Positions 1 to 7,160 of a stretch of DNA of 64,000 nucleotides are shown here, piece after piece. This DNA is from OLB16 sp964422415 (GTDB lineage Bacteria; Hinthialibacterota; Hinthialibacteria; OLB16). The stretch lies in NCBI GenBank assembly GCA_964422415.1, contig CAYRBI010000007.1, positions 18,285-82,284 on the forward strand, read 5' to 3'. The position numbers were made by a program, and so were the translations under genes. The notes beneath the pieces are model-generated. The model had not been told where the DNA came from. It saw only the letters and a program-made list of their open reading frames with translations, and did no database searches. Position 1 is the stretch's first letter; each line of letters begins with the position of its first letter.

Positions 1-2
1 AA

Positions 3-794
3 GTGAGTGGGCAGATCGTTGAACAAATCATCCGTCCCACAGGGCTGGTTGATCCACAAGTGGAGGTCCGCCCGGCCAGTGGCCAGGTGGATGACCTGAT
101 CGCCCGGGTCCGCGAGATAGTAGACAAGGGTGGCAGGGTTCTCGCCACCACGCTCACCCGGAAGATGGCCGAGGACCTGGCTCAATTCTTCCAGCGTCTT
201 CAGATCAAAGCCCGTTATCTGCATTTCCAGATCGACACGGTGGAGCGGGTGGATATCCTGGAGTCTCTGCGCCGGGGCGAGATCGATGTGGTGGTGGGAG
301 TAAACCTGTTACGCGAAGGGCTCGACCTGCCAGAGGTCTCGCTGGTGGCGGTACTCGATGCGGACAAGGAGGGCTTCCTGCGATCGGAAACCTCTCTGAT
401 TCAGATCTGCGGGCGCGCGGCCAGAAACATCGAAGGCCGGGTCATCCTCTATGCGGATGAAGAGACAGGCTCCATGACCAACGCATTGCGGGAAATGAGC
501 CGCCGGCGTGAGATCCAGGAACAACACAACCAGGAGCATGGCATCCAGCCCAAATCGATCGAGAAGGCTGTCACCAACATGCTCATCGATGTTCGCCGCA
601 AGAAGGATGAGGCCAATGACACGGTCTATCATGTCTTCCAGGAGTATGAAGGTAAGCATCTCCCGCTCCATGAGCAGATCGCAAGGTTGAAGGGTCACAT
701 GGTCCGGGCGGCCAAGGATCTGGATTTCGAGGAGGCCGCCCTTTACCGTGACCGAATCCAGGAACTTGAAAAGAAAGCACGCATGAAGAGGTAA
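3..794 (+). CDS. uvrB: UvrABC excinuclease subunit B, C-terminal part
   Basis: This is the C-terminal 263 residues of UvrB, the helicase-like damage-verification subunit of nucleotide excision repair; the start lies before the window. The visible part begins in helicase domain 2 (IVEQIIRPTGLVDP, then TTLTRKMAEDL and VGVNLLREGLDLPEVSLVAVLDADKEGFLRS in pieces) and includes the arginine-finger motif QICGRAARN. The tail carries the UvrB/UvrC-interaction (UVR) motif: LKGHMVRAAKDLDFEEAA followed by YRDRIQELE. The family is usually about 660-700 residues, so roughly 60% is missing. The next gene starts 5 bases after the stop, which suggests co-transcription, but the neighbours have no obvious repair role. 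Identification is from strong motif recognition. Confidence 0.97.
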   Translation: MSGQIVEQIIRPTGLVDPQVEVRPASGQVDDLIARVREIVDKGGRVLATTLTRKMAEDLAQFFQRLQIKARYLHFQIDTVERVDILESLRRGEIDVVVGVNLLREGLDLPEVSLVAVLDADKEGFLRSETSLIQICGRAARNIEGRVILYADEETGSMTNALREMSRRREIQEQHNQEHGIQPKSIEKAVTNMLIDVRRKKDEANDTVYHVFQEYEGKHLPLHEQIARLKGHMVRAAKDLDFEEAALYRDRIQELEKKARMKR

Positions 795-799
795 AAACG

Positions 800-2029
800 A
801 TGCCCAAGGTCAATTGGTATCAGTTCACGCAACACCCCGATTCTGATTCCTGCTGGTCGCTCTCAGTGGGTCCGGATGGCAGAATTTATGCCGCCGCCTG
901 CGCGGAAGGGGTGCCTGGAGGAATCGTGAAGTTGGTCCGGTATAATGAACAGACCGACTCGCTCGATTACCTCTTCGATCTCGATAAAATGGTCGATGAT
1001 CCAGGGGATTCGGGAAGGGCGACCCAGTGCAAGATCCACTACAGCTTCGCCCCTTCCCTCTCGGATGGCATCTTGTATATGGCCACCCACTTGTCAGGCC
1101 CCCCCATCGACCAACCCGCCTATTCCCCCTGGCGCTCCTGGCATGACCCAGAGCGGTGTTTCCGGGGGAGTGCCTTACTGGCCTTCGATACGAAGACTGA
1201 CAAGGTGCTGTGGTGGGACACCCTAATCCCCAAGGAAGGGTGCCGGTGTCTGTTGATCGATGAAGAACACAGCCGCCTATATGCCTTGAGTTATCCTCGT
1301 GATCACTTCATCATCTATGACCTCACCACCCGCACTCGCAGGGATCTCGGACGGCTGGGATCGATTAACGCTCAAGCCTTGTTCCTGGATTCCAGCCACC
1401 GTGTCTGGACCACCCGCGACGATGGACGTCTGATCCGCTACAACCCCACCGAGGACCGCTTCAGCGTGTCTCCCTATGTTCTCCCCCACAACATACAATT
1501 CCAGACCGGCTGGCATAGTGTGTTCTATGATGTGGCCAGGGCTCCGGATGGACATGCCCTGTATGCCTGCACCTGGATCGCACAGCCCCGGTTATTGCGC
1601 TTGTTCCCGGATGAAGGGGAGTGGGGCCGGGTGGAGGACCTGGGACCGGCAACCCAGGAACGCGACATGAGCATCCCGATTGACACCTTCACGGATCACT
1701 GTGGAGGCCTGGTCTTCGGGGGTGATGGGGCTCTTTATTATGTGGCCTCACGCTGGCGGGATCCGGTCTACAATCCCTACCCGGAGGGACGCAAGGAGTG
1801 CGAGGGAGTGGTATGGCGGCTCGATCCAAAGACCCTCCAGAAGGAGGAGTTCGCACTCCTCGAACGTCCAGATCAGAACGCCCAGTATGTCTCCCGTGGT
1901 GCGGTCGACCATAACGGCGACCTGTTCTTCGGCCATGTCGGACCGAAACCGGTAGGAATCTTCAAGGTGGAGATGCCACCCGATAAGAAGCGTGCTAACG
2001 CTCATCTGCCCATCCGGATCTGGGGATAA
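800..2029 (+). CDS. Beta-propeller protein of unknown function (409 aa)
   Basis: A 409-residue protein built from repeated beta-propeller blades. Recurrent segments such as LSVGPDGRIYAAA, GSALLAFDTKTDKVLWWD, DLTTRTRRDLGRL, DDGRLIRYNPTEDRFS and LVFGGDGALYYVA each follow the pattern 'small-small-D-G-x-hydrophobic-Y' typical of SMP-30/NHL/WD-like blades. No signal peptide is visible, so it is probably cytoplasmic. It starts 5 bases after uvrB and ends 11 bases before a second propeller gene, with a URO-D-family gene next; the three look like one unit. Related propellers often sit beside carbohydrate or methyl-transfer genes, but no substrate can be named from the sequence. Fold moderately sure, function unknown. 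Confidence 0.85.
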   Translation: MPKVNWYQFTQHPDSDSCWSLSVGPDGRIYAAACAEGVPGGIVKLVRYNEQTDSLDYLFDLDKMVDDPGDSGRATQCKIHYSFAPSLSDGILYMATHLSGPPIDQPAYSPWRSWHDPERCFRGSALLAFDTKTDKVLWWDTLIPKEGCRCLLIDEEHSRLYALSYPRDHFIIYDLTTRTRRDLGRLGSINAQALFLDSSHRVWTTRDDGRLIRYNPTEDRFSVSPYVLPHNIQFQTGWHSVFYDVARAPDGHALYACTWIAQPRLLRLFPDEGEWGRVEDLGPATQERDMSIPIDTFTDHCGGLVFGGDGALYYVASRWRDPVYNPYPEGRKECEGVVWRLDPKTLQKEEFALLERPDQNAQYVSRGAVDHNGDLFFGHVGPKPVGIFKVEMPPDKKRANAHLPIRIWG

Positions 2030-2040
2030 GGGAGAAGCCC

Positions 2041-3147
2041 ATGCCAGAGAAAAAGAAATACGACGTGAATTCAACCGAGGCAAAGGCAGTCATCGATGAG
2101 ATTGTCCATGGCACCTTCATGACCGAGGGAACCATGGTGGCGTTCCCCCTCTGCTTCCCCGGAGCAAGTACCCCCATCCCGATGGACGAGAGTTTCATCA
2201 CCAGCTTGGATATCACCCCCGAGGGAATTGTTTATGGCGGTACCTCTGGACGGCGAGCACATCTCTTTGTGGGCATGTTCCATGGCGTCACCGGTGTGGT
2301 TTTTGACCTGGGAGCCATCGAGGACATGACCGAGTGCACCTCGGTGCGTTGTTGCCATGGCAAGGTGATTGCCGCCGGAAAAGGCCCCAAGGGAAGCCTT
2401 CTGGTCTCTACGGATTATCAAGGCCTGCCCTTCGATCTCATCCAGGAATGGGGCTTCGGGCGGAATCCGGTCAAGACCCTCGCTGAACTCCCCAAAGGCG
2501 GAGGAAACCCCTGCGTGGTAACCTGCGAAGAGGGAAAGACCTTGATCTGCCAAAGTGGGGGACATCTGTTGCGCTTGGAGATTGAGAGCGGCAACCTCAC
2601 GGAGATTGGCCTGGTTCCGGACTCCGGACGCCTGCTGCAAGTGGATCAAGACGCTATCTACGGCTTCGATGAGGGTACCACCCTGTGGCGTTACCAGCCA
2701 TCGGACAACACCTTGGAGCGGAAGGTAGTATCCTTGCCTGAAGGATTTCAAATGGGAGATTCCTTGCAGTGGGTCCGTGAAAGAGGTGGGGGTAGTTGCT
2801 ATCTAGCGGATGCGGCCGGAGCACTGTTTCTGTTCACTCAGGACAAGGGCTTCAGCCCAACGATCGGTAAAACACGCCTGGCTCCCGTGGGATCCATGGC
2901 GGTCACTCATGATGGACGTCTGATTGGTTCATGTGGCGATGGCATTGGCAGGCTCTTTGTGTACTCCCCACGCGGGGGACAGGTAAAAGACATCGGAGTG
3001 GCCGTCTCGGTTCTGGAGAACCGGCGGTATGGCTATCAATTTGGAGCGGCAGTGACTGGACGGGATGGGGAGATTTACTTTGGAGAGAAGGATAATAACG
3101 GTCACCTGTGGATCTACTTTCCGCGGATCGAGAAGAACGTCGTCTGA
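2041..3147 (+). CDS. Second beta-propeller protein of unknown function (368 aa)
   Basis: A 368-residue protein, also propeller-like. Blade-type segments include ITPEGIVYGGTSGRRAHLF, GHLLRLEIESGNLTEIGL, DAIYGFDEGTTLWRYQPS, MAVTHDGRLIGSCGDG and TGRDGEIYFGEKDNNGHLW. It lacks a signal peptide. The short spacing (11 bases) after the first propeller gene and 20 bases before the URO-D-family gene points to one operon. The two propellers resemble each other in layout but not closely in sequence, so an old duplication is possible. An AAGGAGGCTGCTG-type ribosome site directly follows it for the next gene. The biochemical role is not known. Confidence 0.83.
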   Translation: MPEKKKYDVNSTEAKAVIDEIVHGTFMTEGTMVAFPLCFPGASTPIPMDESFITSLDITPEGIVYGGTSGRRAHLFVGMFHGVTGVVFDLGAIEDMTECTSVRCCHGKVIAAGKGPKGSLLVSTDYQGLPFDLIQEWGFGRNPVKTLAELPKGGGNPCVVTCEEGKTLICQSGGHLLRLEIESGNLTEIGLVPDSGRLLQVDQDAIYGFDEGTTLWRYQPSDNTLERKVVSLPEGFQMGDSLQWVRERGGGSCYLADAAGALFLFTQDKGFSPTIGKTRLAPVGSMAVTHDGRLIGSCGDGIGRLFVYSPRGGQVKDIGVAVSVLENRRYGYQFGAAVTGRDGEIYFGEKDNNGHLWIYFPRIEKNVV

Positions 3148-3167
3148 CCTACTAAAGGAGGCTGCTG

Positions 3168-4175
3168 ATGGATTCACGCGAACGGGTACTACGCACCTTG
3201 GAGTTCAACCGGCCTGACAGGCTTCCGAGAGACCTGTGGGCGCTGCCTTGGGCCGAATTGAATTACCCGGAGGAGCTCGCGGCTCTCAAACGGGATTTCC
3301 CCACTGACTTTGGTGGACCACCCGGAATCCTCTCGAAGGTGCCCAGCACATCGGGTGATCCCCACAAAACTGGCGAGTTTACGGATGAGTGGGGGTGTGT
3401 GTTCACCAACATTCAGGATGGCGCAATTGGGGAGGTCAAGACTCCCCTGATCCAGGACTGGGACACGGATGTGGATCGTGTCCATTTCCCCAGGGAGTGG
3501 CTGACCTTTGACCGGGATGCGGTCCGGGACTACTGCCATTCCACGGACCTGTTTGTGCGCGGTGGGTGTTGCCCACGCCCCTTCGAGCAGATGCAGTTCT
3601 TGCGTGGGACAGAAAACCTCTATGTTGACATCGCCACCCACGATCCGGGTTTCCTCCGTTTTCTGGGCAGGATCCATGAGTTCTATCTGGATCTATTTGA
3701 TGAGTGGGCTAAAACCGAAATCGATGGTATGACCATCATGGATGACTGGGGGGCGCAATCCGCGCTACTCATCTCCCCCAAGTCCTGGAGGGAGTTTTTC
3801 AAGCCGCTCTACCGGGACTATGCGAACATCGCCCATGAGCATGGGAAGAAGATCTTCATGCACAGCGATGGGCACATTCTCGATGTGTATCCCGACCTGA
3901 TCGAGATCGGAATCGACGCGCTCAACTCACAGGTTTTCTGCATGGGGCTGGAGAACCTCTCGAAGTACAAGGGGAAAATCACCTTCTGGGGAGAGATCGA
4001 CCGTCAACATCTGCTACCACAAGCCACACCCGATGAGATCCGGCAAGCGGTCGGAGACTTCCAGGAAAATCTCTACTCGAATGGCGGAGTGATTGCGCAG
4101 TTGGAGTTTGGATTATTATCAAAACCCGGAAATGTGAGGGCTGCTTTCGAGACTTGGGATCAATTCAAGACATGA
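3168..4175 (+). CDS. Uroporphyrinogen decarboxylase-family protein (URO-D fold)
   Basis: A 335-residue TIM-barrel protein of the URO-D superfamily. It opens with the family signature MDSRERVLRTLEFNRPDRLP and carries RGGCCPRPFEQMQFLRGTENL, IDGMTIMDDWGAQSALLISP and KKIFMHSDGHILDVYPDLIE. The His in the FMHSDG segment and the C-terminal GVIAQLEFG region match the part of the family that works on methyl groups (MtaA/CmuA-like corrinoid methyltransferases) or has unknown function rather than haem HemE, which usually begins differently. The start is set by an AAAGGAGGCTGCTG ribosome site. It is third in a run with two beta-propeller genes. A haem-synthesis role is unlikely because no other hem genes are nearby; the true substrate is unknown. 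Confidence 0.88.
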   Translation: MDSRERVLRTLEFNRPDRLPRDLWALPWAELNYPEELAALKRDFPTDFGGPPGILSKVPSTSGDPHKTGEFTDEWGCVFTNIQDGAIGEVKTPLIQDWDTDVDRVHFPREWLTFDRDAVRDYCHSTDLFVRGGCCPRPFEQMQFLRGTENLYVDIATHDPGFLRFLGRIHEFYLDLFDEWAKTEIDGMTIMDDWGAQSALLISPKSWREFFKPLYRDYANIAHEHGKKIFMHSDGHILDVYPDLIEIGIDALNSQVFCMGLENLSKYKGKITFWGEIDRQHLLPQATPDEIRQAVGDFQENLYSNGGVIAQLEFGLLSKPGNVRAAFETWDQFKT

Positions 4176-4181
4176 AACCCG

Positions 4182-4218
4182 TTAGCCGGGGCTGGGAGGG
4201 GACTCCCGCCCCGGCTAA
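4182..4218. terminator. Strong inverted repeat between convergent genes
   Basis: TTAGCCGGGGC at 4182-4192 pairs perfectly with GCCCCGGCTAA at 4208-4218, leaving a 15-base middle that itself contains GGAG/CTCC. It lies 6 bases after the URO-D-family stop and 12 bases from the end of the oppositely oriented small gene at 4231. There is no T-run on either side, so a bidirectional terminator or RNA-stabilising hairpin is inferred from position. Confidence 0.6.
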
Positions 4219-4230
4219 GGGAGAACATGC

Positions 4231-4320
4231 TCAGCGGCCCGTAGCGGGCTTTTTGCCATGGTTGGCCTTTTTAGAGCGCCAACGGAGCTTCTTGGCAACT
4301 TTACGTTTACCTGTAGCCAT
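4231..4320 (-). CDS. 29-residue basic protein, putative ribosome- or RNA-associated
   Basis: A very short gene (ATG at 4320-4318, TGA at 4233-4231) encoding 29 residues, 13 of them Lys/Arg, with no acidic residue. It begins MATGKRKVAKKLRW and ends KKANHGKKPATGR. Evidence that it is real: a GGAGG ribosome site at 4334-4330, 9 bases before the ATG, and a near-consensus promoter (TTGACA, 16 bases, TATGCT) ending about 30 bases upstream. Very small Lys/Arg-rich proteins of this kind are typically ribosomal (compare bTHX and bS22), but it matches neither of these by eye, so the role is inference. It is transcribed alone, towards the URO-D-family gene. Confidence 0.75.
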   Translation of the reverse strand: MATGKRKVAKKLRWRSKKANHGKKPATGR

Positions 4321-4352
4321 CTCAGAAAACCTCCAGAGTCAACAAAGGTGGT

Positions 4353-4380
4353 AGCATATTCGCAAAGGAAGGTTTGTCAA
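4353..4380 (-). promoter_or_regulatory. Sigma70-type promoter of the 29-residue basic protein gene
   Basis: On the minus strand the -35 box TTGACA lies at 4380-4375 and the -10 box TATGCT at 4358-4353, separated by 16 bases. The predicted start is about 4347, giving a leader of roughly 25 bases with the GGAGG site inside it. This is one of the best promoter matches in the window. Confidence 0.8.
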
Positions 4381-4566
4381 TCATCTTCACTTTTCTCTTC
4401 AAAGGCCTATTCCCACCACTCTACCAATCCCATCGATGACTCCGCAATCGGGATAATGCTTGGCAGTTTTGTTTTTTTTCTGGACAATCGTGGGGTACAC
4501 TACTAGCATCTGAAATACCTGATATTCACACCTTTGAACAGTCCTTCCCTCGAGAGGAAGCATACC

Positions 4567-5880
4567 ATGTTCATATTCTTGACGCATCCTATCCTATCCA
4601 CACAGAAACCAGTTCACTTGATGTCTCCTTGTTGGACAATTCTTTTCTTGATCTCTCTCGCTCCTATACACACATATGCAGTAGATATCACTCCTGCAGA
4701 TCAAGCAACAGTCAGTGACTACCGTATTATCGGGTGGAACGACTTGGGTATGCATTGCATGAACGCCCAATTCAAAAACTTATGTATTCTTCCCCCGTAT
4801 AATAACTTGCACTCACAAGTTATCCGGACAGGCGCGATTCCGCAATTGATGGTCAGTGGTGTCACAGTTGAGTTCAGCTTCGAAGACAATTCCTACTCAG
4901 CCGGGAAGACTGACTTCTGGGATTGGGAGGACAAGCTCTTTGGAGTTAACCTGGCGCTGGACAATGGACTCACTGGCCACACTTTGAGCGGGCATATGAC
5001 TGCAGATACCGGTTCCTTTGTGGTTACCGGAGTCCCCATCACCCCCTTCCTGGATAGTGCTCCGGCCATCCTCTATCCCTATCAGATCGCCTTATTGATT
5101 GCACGCGATACCACGACAGGAAGCGAGCTTACGAGAACACGTCCAGTAGCTCCTGTCTCCACCGAAATCCGTTGTGAGTCATGCCATGTGGATGGAATGG
5201 AGGATATCTCCACAGGGGATGTAGAGAAGAACATTCTGACTCTACATGACCGCGAGGAGGGAACCACCTTGATGACATCGCGTCCCGTGTTATGCGCCAA
5301 GTGTCATGGTTCCAATGCCCTCGGCGCTCCTGGAAATCCTGATCTCCCAAATCTTTCACACGCAATCCACTCCCGCCATGCTCCCGGCACTGATGACAAG
5401 GCTGAAGGAACAAATGACTGTTACCTGTGCCATCCGGGCGTGAAAACCCAGTGTCATCGTGATGTGATGTACTCCAAGGGAATGCGTTGCATCAACTGCC
5501 ATGGTGACATGGCTGCGGTAGCCAATTCAGCCCGCCGGCCTTGGATCGACCTTCCCCGTTGCGGTGCTACTAGCTGCCATGGATCTCAATACGCCGAGGA
5601 ATCGGGGGAGCTTTTCAGGAATTCGCAGGGACATGGAGGTCTTTATTGCTCCGCTTGTCATGGCAGCCCCCACGCCATATGGCCTAGTATCGAAGCCAAT
5701 GACAACATTCAGACCATCGCCTTACAGGGTCATTCTGGAACCCTGAATGATTGCCGCGTGTGCCATAATGAAATTCCATCGAAACCCGGTCCGCATGGAA
5801 TCACTGTAATCCAACCCACTCCTACTCCCACCGAGGCTCCAGCGAGTGTAGATCCCAATCAATTCAGCCATTATCAGTGA
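4567..5880 (+). CDS. Secreted multiheme c-type cytochrome (437 aa)
   Basis: Starts at the ATG 6 bases after a GAGGAAG site; an upstream in-frame TTG is less likely. The N-terminus contains a hydrophobic export segment (SPCWTILFLISLAP...THTYA-type). A conserved N-terminal domain follows (GWNDLGMHCMNAQFKNLC, ILPPYNNLHSQVI), seen in other multihaem proteins. The C-terminal half carries six CXXCH haem sites (CESCH, CAKCH, CYLCH, CINCH, CSACH, CRVCH) and one unusual CGATSCH (CX4CH). It likely transfers electrons in the periplasm or outside the cell. No cytochrome maturation genes or partner reductase lie nearby. The 3' end runs to within 17 bases of rsmG on the other strand. Electron partner unknown. 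Confidence 0.9.
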   Translation: MFIFLTHPILSTQKPVHLMSPCWTILFLISLAPIHTYAVDITPADQATVSDYRIIGWNDLGMHCMNAQFKNLCILPPYNNLHSQVIRTGAIPQLMVSGVTVEFSFEDNSYSAGKTDFWDWEDKLFGVNLALDNGLTGHTLSGHMTADTGSFVVTGVPITPFLDSAPAILYPYQIALLIARDTTTGSELTRTRPVAPVSTEIRCESCHVDGMEDISTGDVEKNILTLHDREEGTTLMTSRPVLCAKCHGSNALGAPGNPDLPNLSHAIHSRHAPGTDDKAEGTNDCYLCHPGVKTQCHRDVMYSKGMRCINCHGDMAAVANSARRPWIDLPRCGATSCHGSQYAEESGELFRNSQGHGGLYCSACHGSPHAIWPSIEANDNIQTIALQGHSGTLNDCRVCHNEIPSKPGPHGITVIQPTPTPTEAPASVDPNQFSHYQ

Positions 5881-5897
5881 ACATGCTTGCGGCGGGC

Positions 5898-6611
5898 TTA
5901 CAGCAATGGTCTCTTGTGGGGGAGACCCTCACGGCGGGGATACTTCAGAGGAATCTCCCCTTCCCGGCCTAGAGCCAGGATGTACCGGTCCGAATCCTCT
6001 TCGGGAAGCCGGTAGACTAACGCTCTCAACACCCGTGTGTGCAACTGTTCCAACGCGGCTCCGGCTGCCTGGACTTCCTCCAGATCAGACTTCCAGCACC
6101 ACAACTCCCCCTCCGGAACAAGAAAGGGTATTCCCAATTCGATGAGTGTGGGAAGCGAAGCCACGGCGCGTACCACCACACGGTCATAACTTCCACGGAA
6201 GCCCTCCTGATGCCCCAAGGTCTCGGACCGCACAGAAAGAGCCGTTCCCCTCGCTGACAACCCCGCTTCGTTTAAGAACTCATTCAGCCCCTCAACCACC
6301 TTCCGTTTACTGTCAAGGAGCGTGAAGCGTGGAAGATTAGCCTGAAGGGCTAGCGGCACCCCAGGAAAACCTCCTCCCGTACCCAGATCGAGCAGGTTAA
6401 TCCCTGTCCCCCAGCCCGCCACAAGCGGAGCGATTGAATCAAGTACATGACGGACAATCCACTTATCTGGTGGAACAGCGGTGAGGTTATGACGTGAATT
6501 CTGATCGGCCAGCCAAGCGAGGTGCCGTTGAATCAGGGGATTGAACCCAACCGAATGGGGATCGAGTGTAGACAGTTGGTCGATTTTGAACTGGGAGTGT
6601 GTAGAGACCAT
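5898..6611 (-). CDS. rsmG: 16S rRNA (guanine-527-N7)-methyltransferase RsmG
   Basis: RsmG (GidB) methylates G527 of 16S rRNA using S-adenosylmethionine. The SAM-binding loop is clear: LLDLGTGGGFPGVPLAL, followed by LLDSKRKVVEGLNEF and the later VVVRAVASLPTLIELG. The N-terminal NLTAV and RHVLDS motifs are family hallmarks. I prefer the ATG at 6611 (237 residues) over an in-frame TTG at 6620, since the latter sits at the edge of a terminator hairpin. No ribosome site is obvious. It lies downstream of rpsU, separated by that terminator, and converges with the cytochrome gene. Length fits the family (about 210-240). Confidence 0.95.
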   Translation of the reverse strand: MVSTHSQFKIDQLSTLDPHSVGFNPLIQRHLAWLADQNSRHNLTAVPPDKWIVRHVLDSIAPLVAGWGTGINLLDLGTGGGFPGVPLALQANLPRFTLLDSKRKVVEGLNEFLNEAGLSARGTALSVRSETLGHQEGFRGSYDRVVVRAVASLPTLIELGIPFLVPEGELWCWKSDLEEVQAAGAALEQLHTRVLRALVYRLPEEDSDRYILALGREGEIPLKYPRREGLPHKRPLL

Positions 6612-6621
6612 GAAAATCAAA

Positions 6622-6653
6622 TCGGGCCGGGAAGGCTTTCCCTCCCGGCCCGA
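6622..6653 (-). terminator. Rho-independent terminator of rpsU
   Basis: TCGGGCCGGGA (6622-6632) pairs perfectly with TCCCGGCCCGA (6643-6653). On the minus strand the stem is followed by TTTGATTTTC. It begins 32 bases after the rpsU stop and ends just before rsmG, so rsmG probably depends on read-through or its own start. Confidence 0.85.
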
Positions 6654-6684
6654 ATTTTATCCTTGATTATGGGGCTTTAACCAA

Positions 6685-6885
6685 TCAATTGGAACGGCGC
6701 GCCCGTCGGCGGGCATTTCTGCGTGCTTGTTCCATCTTCCGCTTCGCCTTCACACTCGGCTTCTCGTAATACTCATGCCGTCTCATCTCAGCTTTTAAGC
6801 CAGACTGCTCACAACGGCGCTTGAAGCGTCGCAGAACTTGATCGATGGATTCATCCGCGCCCACCACGACCTCAATACCGGTCAT
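6685..6885 (-). CDS. rpsU: 30S ribosomal protein bS21
   Basis: A 66-residue very basic protein that matches bS21: it begins MTGIEVVVGADESIDQVLRR, has RFKRRCEQSGLKAEMRRHEYYEKPS and ends in an Arg-rich tail (RRNARRRARRSN). bS21 sits on the 30S platform near the anti-Shine-Dalgarno region and helps initiation. The start is fixed by an AGGAGGTG site 9-10 bases upstream; a longer in-frame reading to 6987 would run back through the promoter and is rejected. It has its own promoter and terminator and so forms a single-gene unit. Confidence 0.95.
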   Translation of the reverse strand: MTGIEVVVGADESIDQVLRRFKRRCEQSGLKAEMRRHEYYEKPSVKAKRKMEQARRNARRRARRSN

Positions 6886-6958
6886 TCGGACACACCTCCT
6901 TTCTCCCCCTGTCCCATTAAGAACAGGCTCCTTACGGTCAACACACAAACCAACATTG

Positions 6959-6987
6959 AACCTAACACAGGACCCGGGGCCTGTCAA
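6959..6987 (-). promoter_or_regulatory. Sigma70-type promoter of rpsU
   Basis: Minus-strand -35 TTGACA at 6987-6982, a 17-base spacer, then -10 TAGGTT at 6964-6959. The predicted start near 6952 leaves a leader of about 65 bases before the rpsU ATG. The rest of 6988-7160 shows no gene; it is an A+T-leaning spacer between rpsU and the end of the nucleoside hydrolase gene. Confidence 0.7.
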
Positions 6988-7160
6988 CGAAAAGGCGATA
7001 ACCTACTCATAATCCTTAACTTAAGATTGAATGCTAGATTATTCGCCTGCCCAAGTAAGGGGATCCTCAAAAGTGCCTACAAACACATAAACACACACTT
7101 TTCACAGGGATTTCTAGCACTTTTCACACCCCGTCCAATATACAGTCCCATTTGAAAAGG

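Noticed and set aside
2071..2751. Long minus-strand open frame (226 codons) opposite the second beta-propeller gene
   Set aside because: The plus-strand gene has a ribosome site, blade repeats and operon spacing; the opposite frame has none of these.
4236..4254. GCCCGTAGCGGGCTTTTT as a plus-strand terminator
   Set aside because: The stem is only five pairs and lies within the 3' coding part of the small basic protein gene; a role is possible but cannot be separated from coding sequence.
4441..4510. Promoter of the cytochrome gene (TTGGCA-17-GACAAT)
   Set aside because: The -10 box is poor and the region is T-rich; no confident choice could be made.
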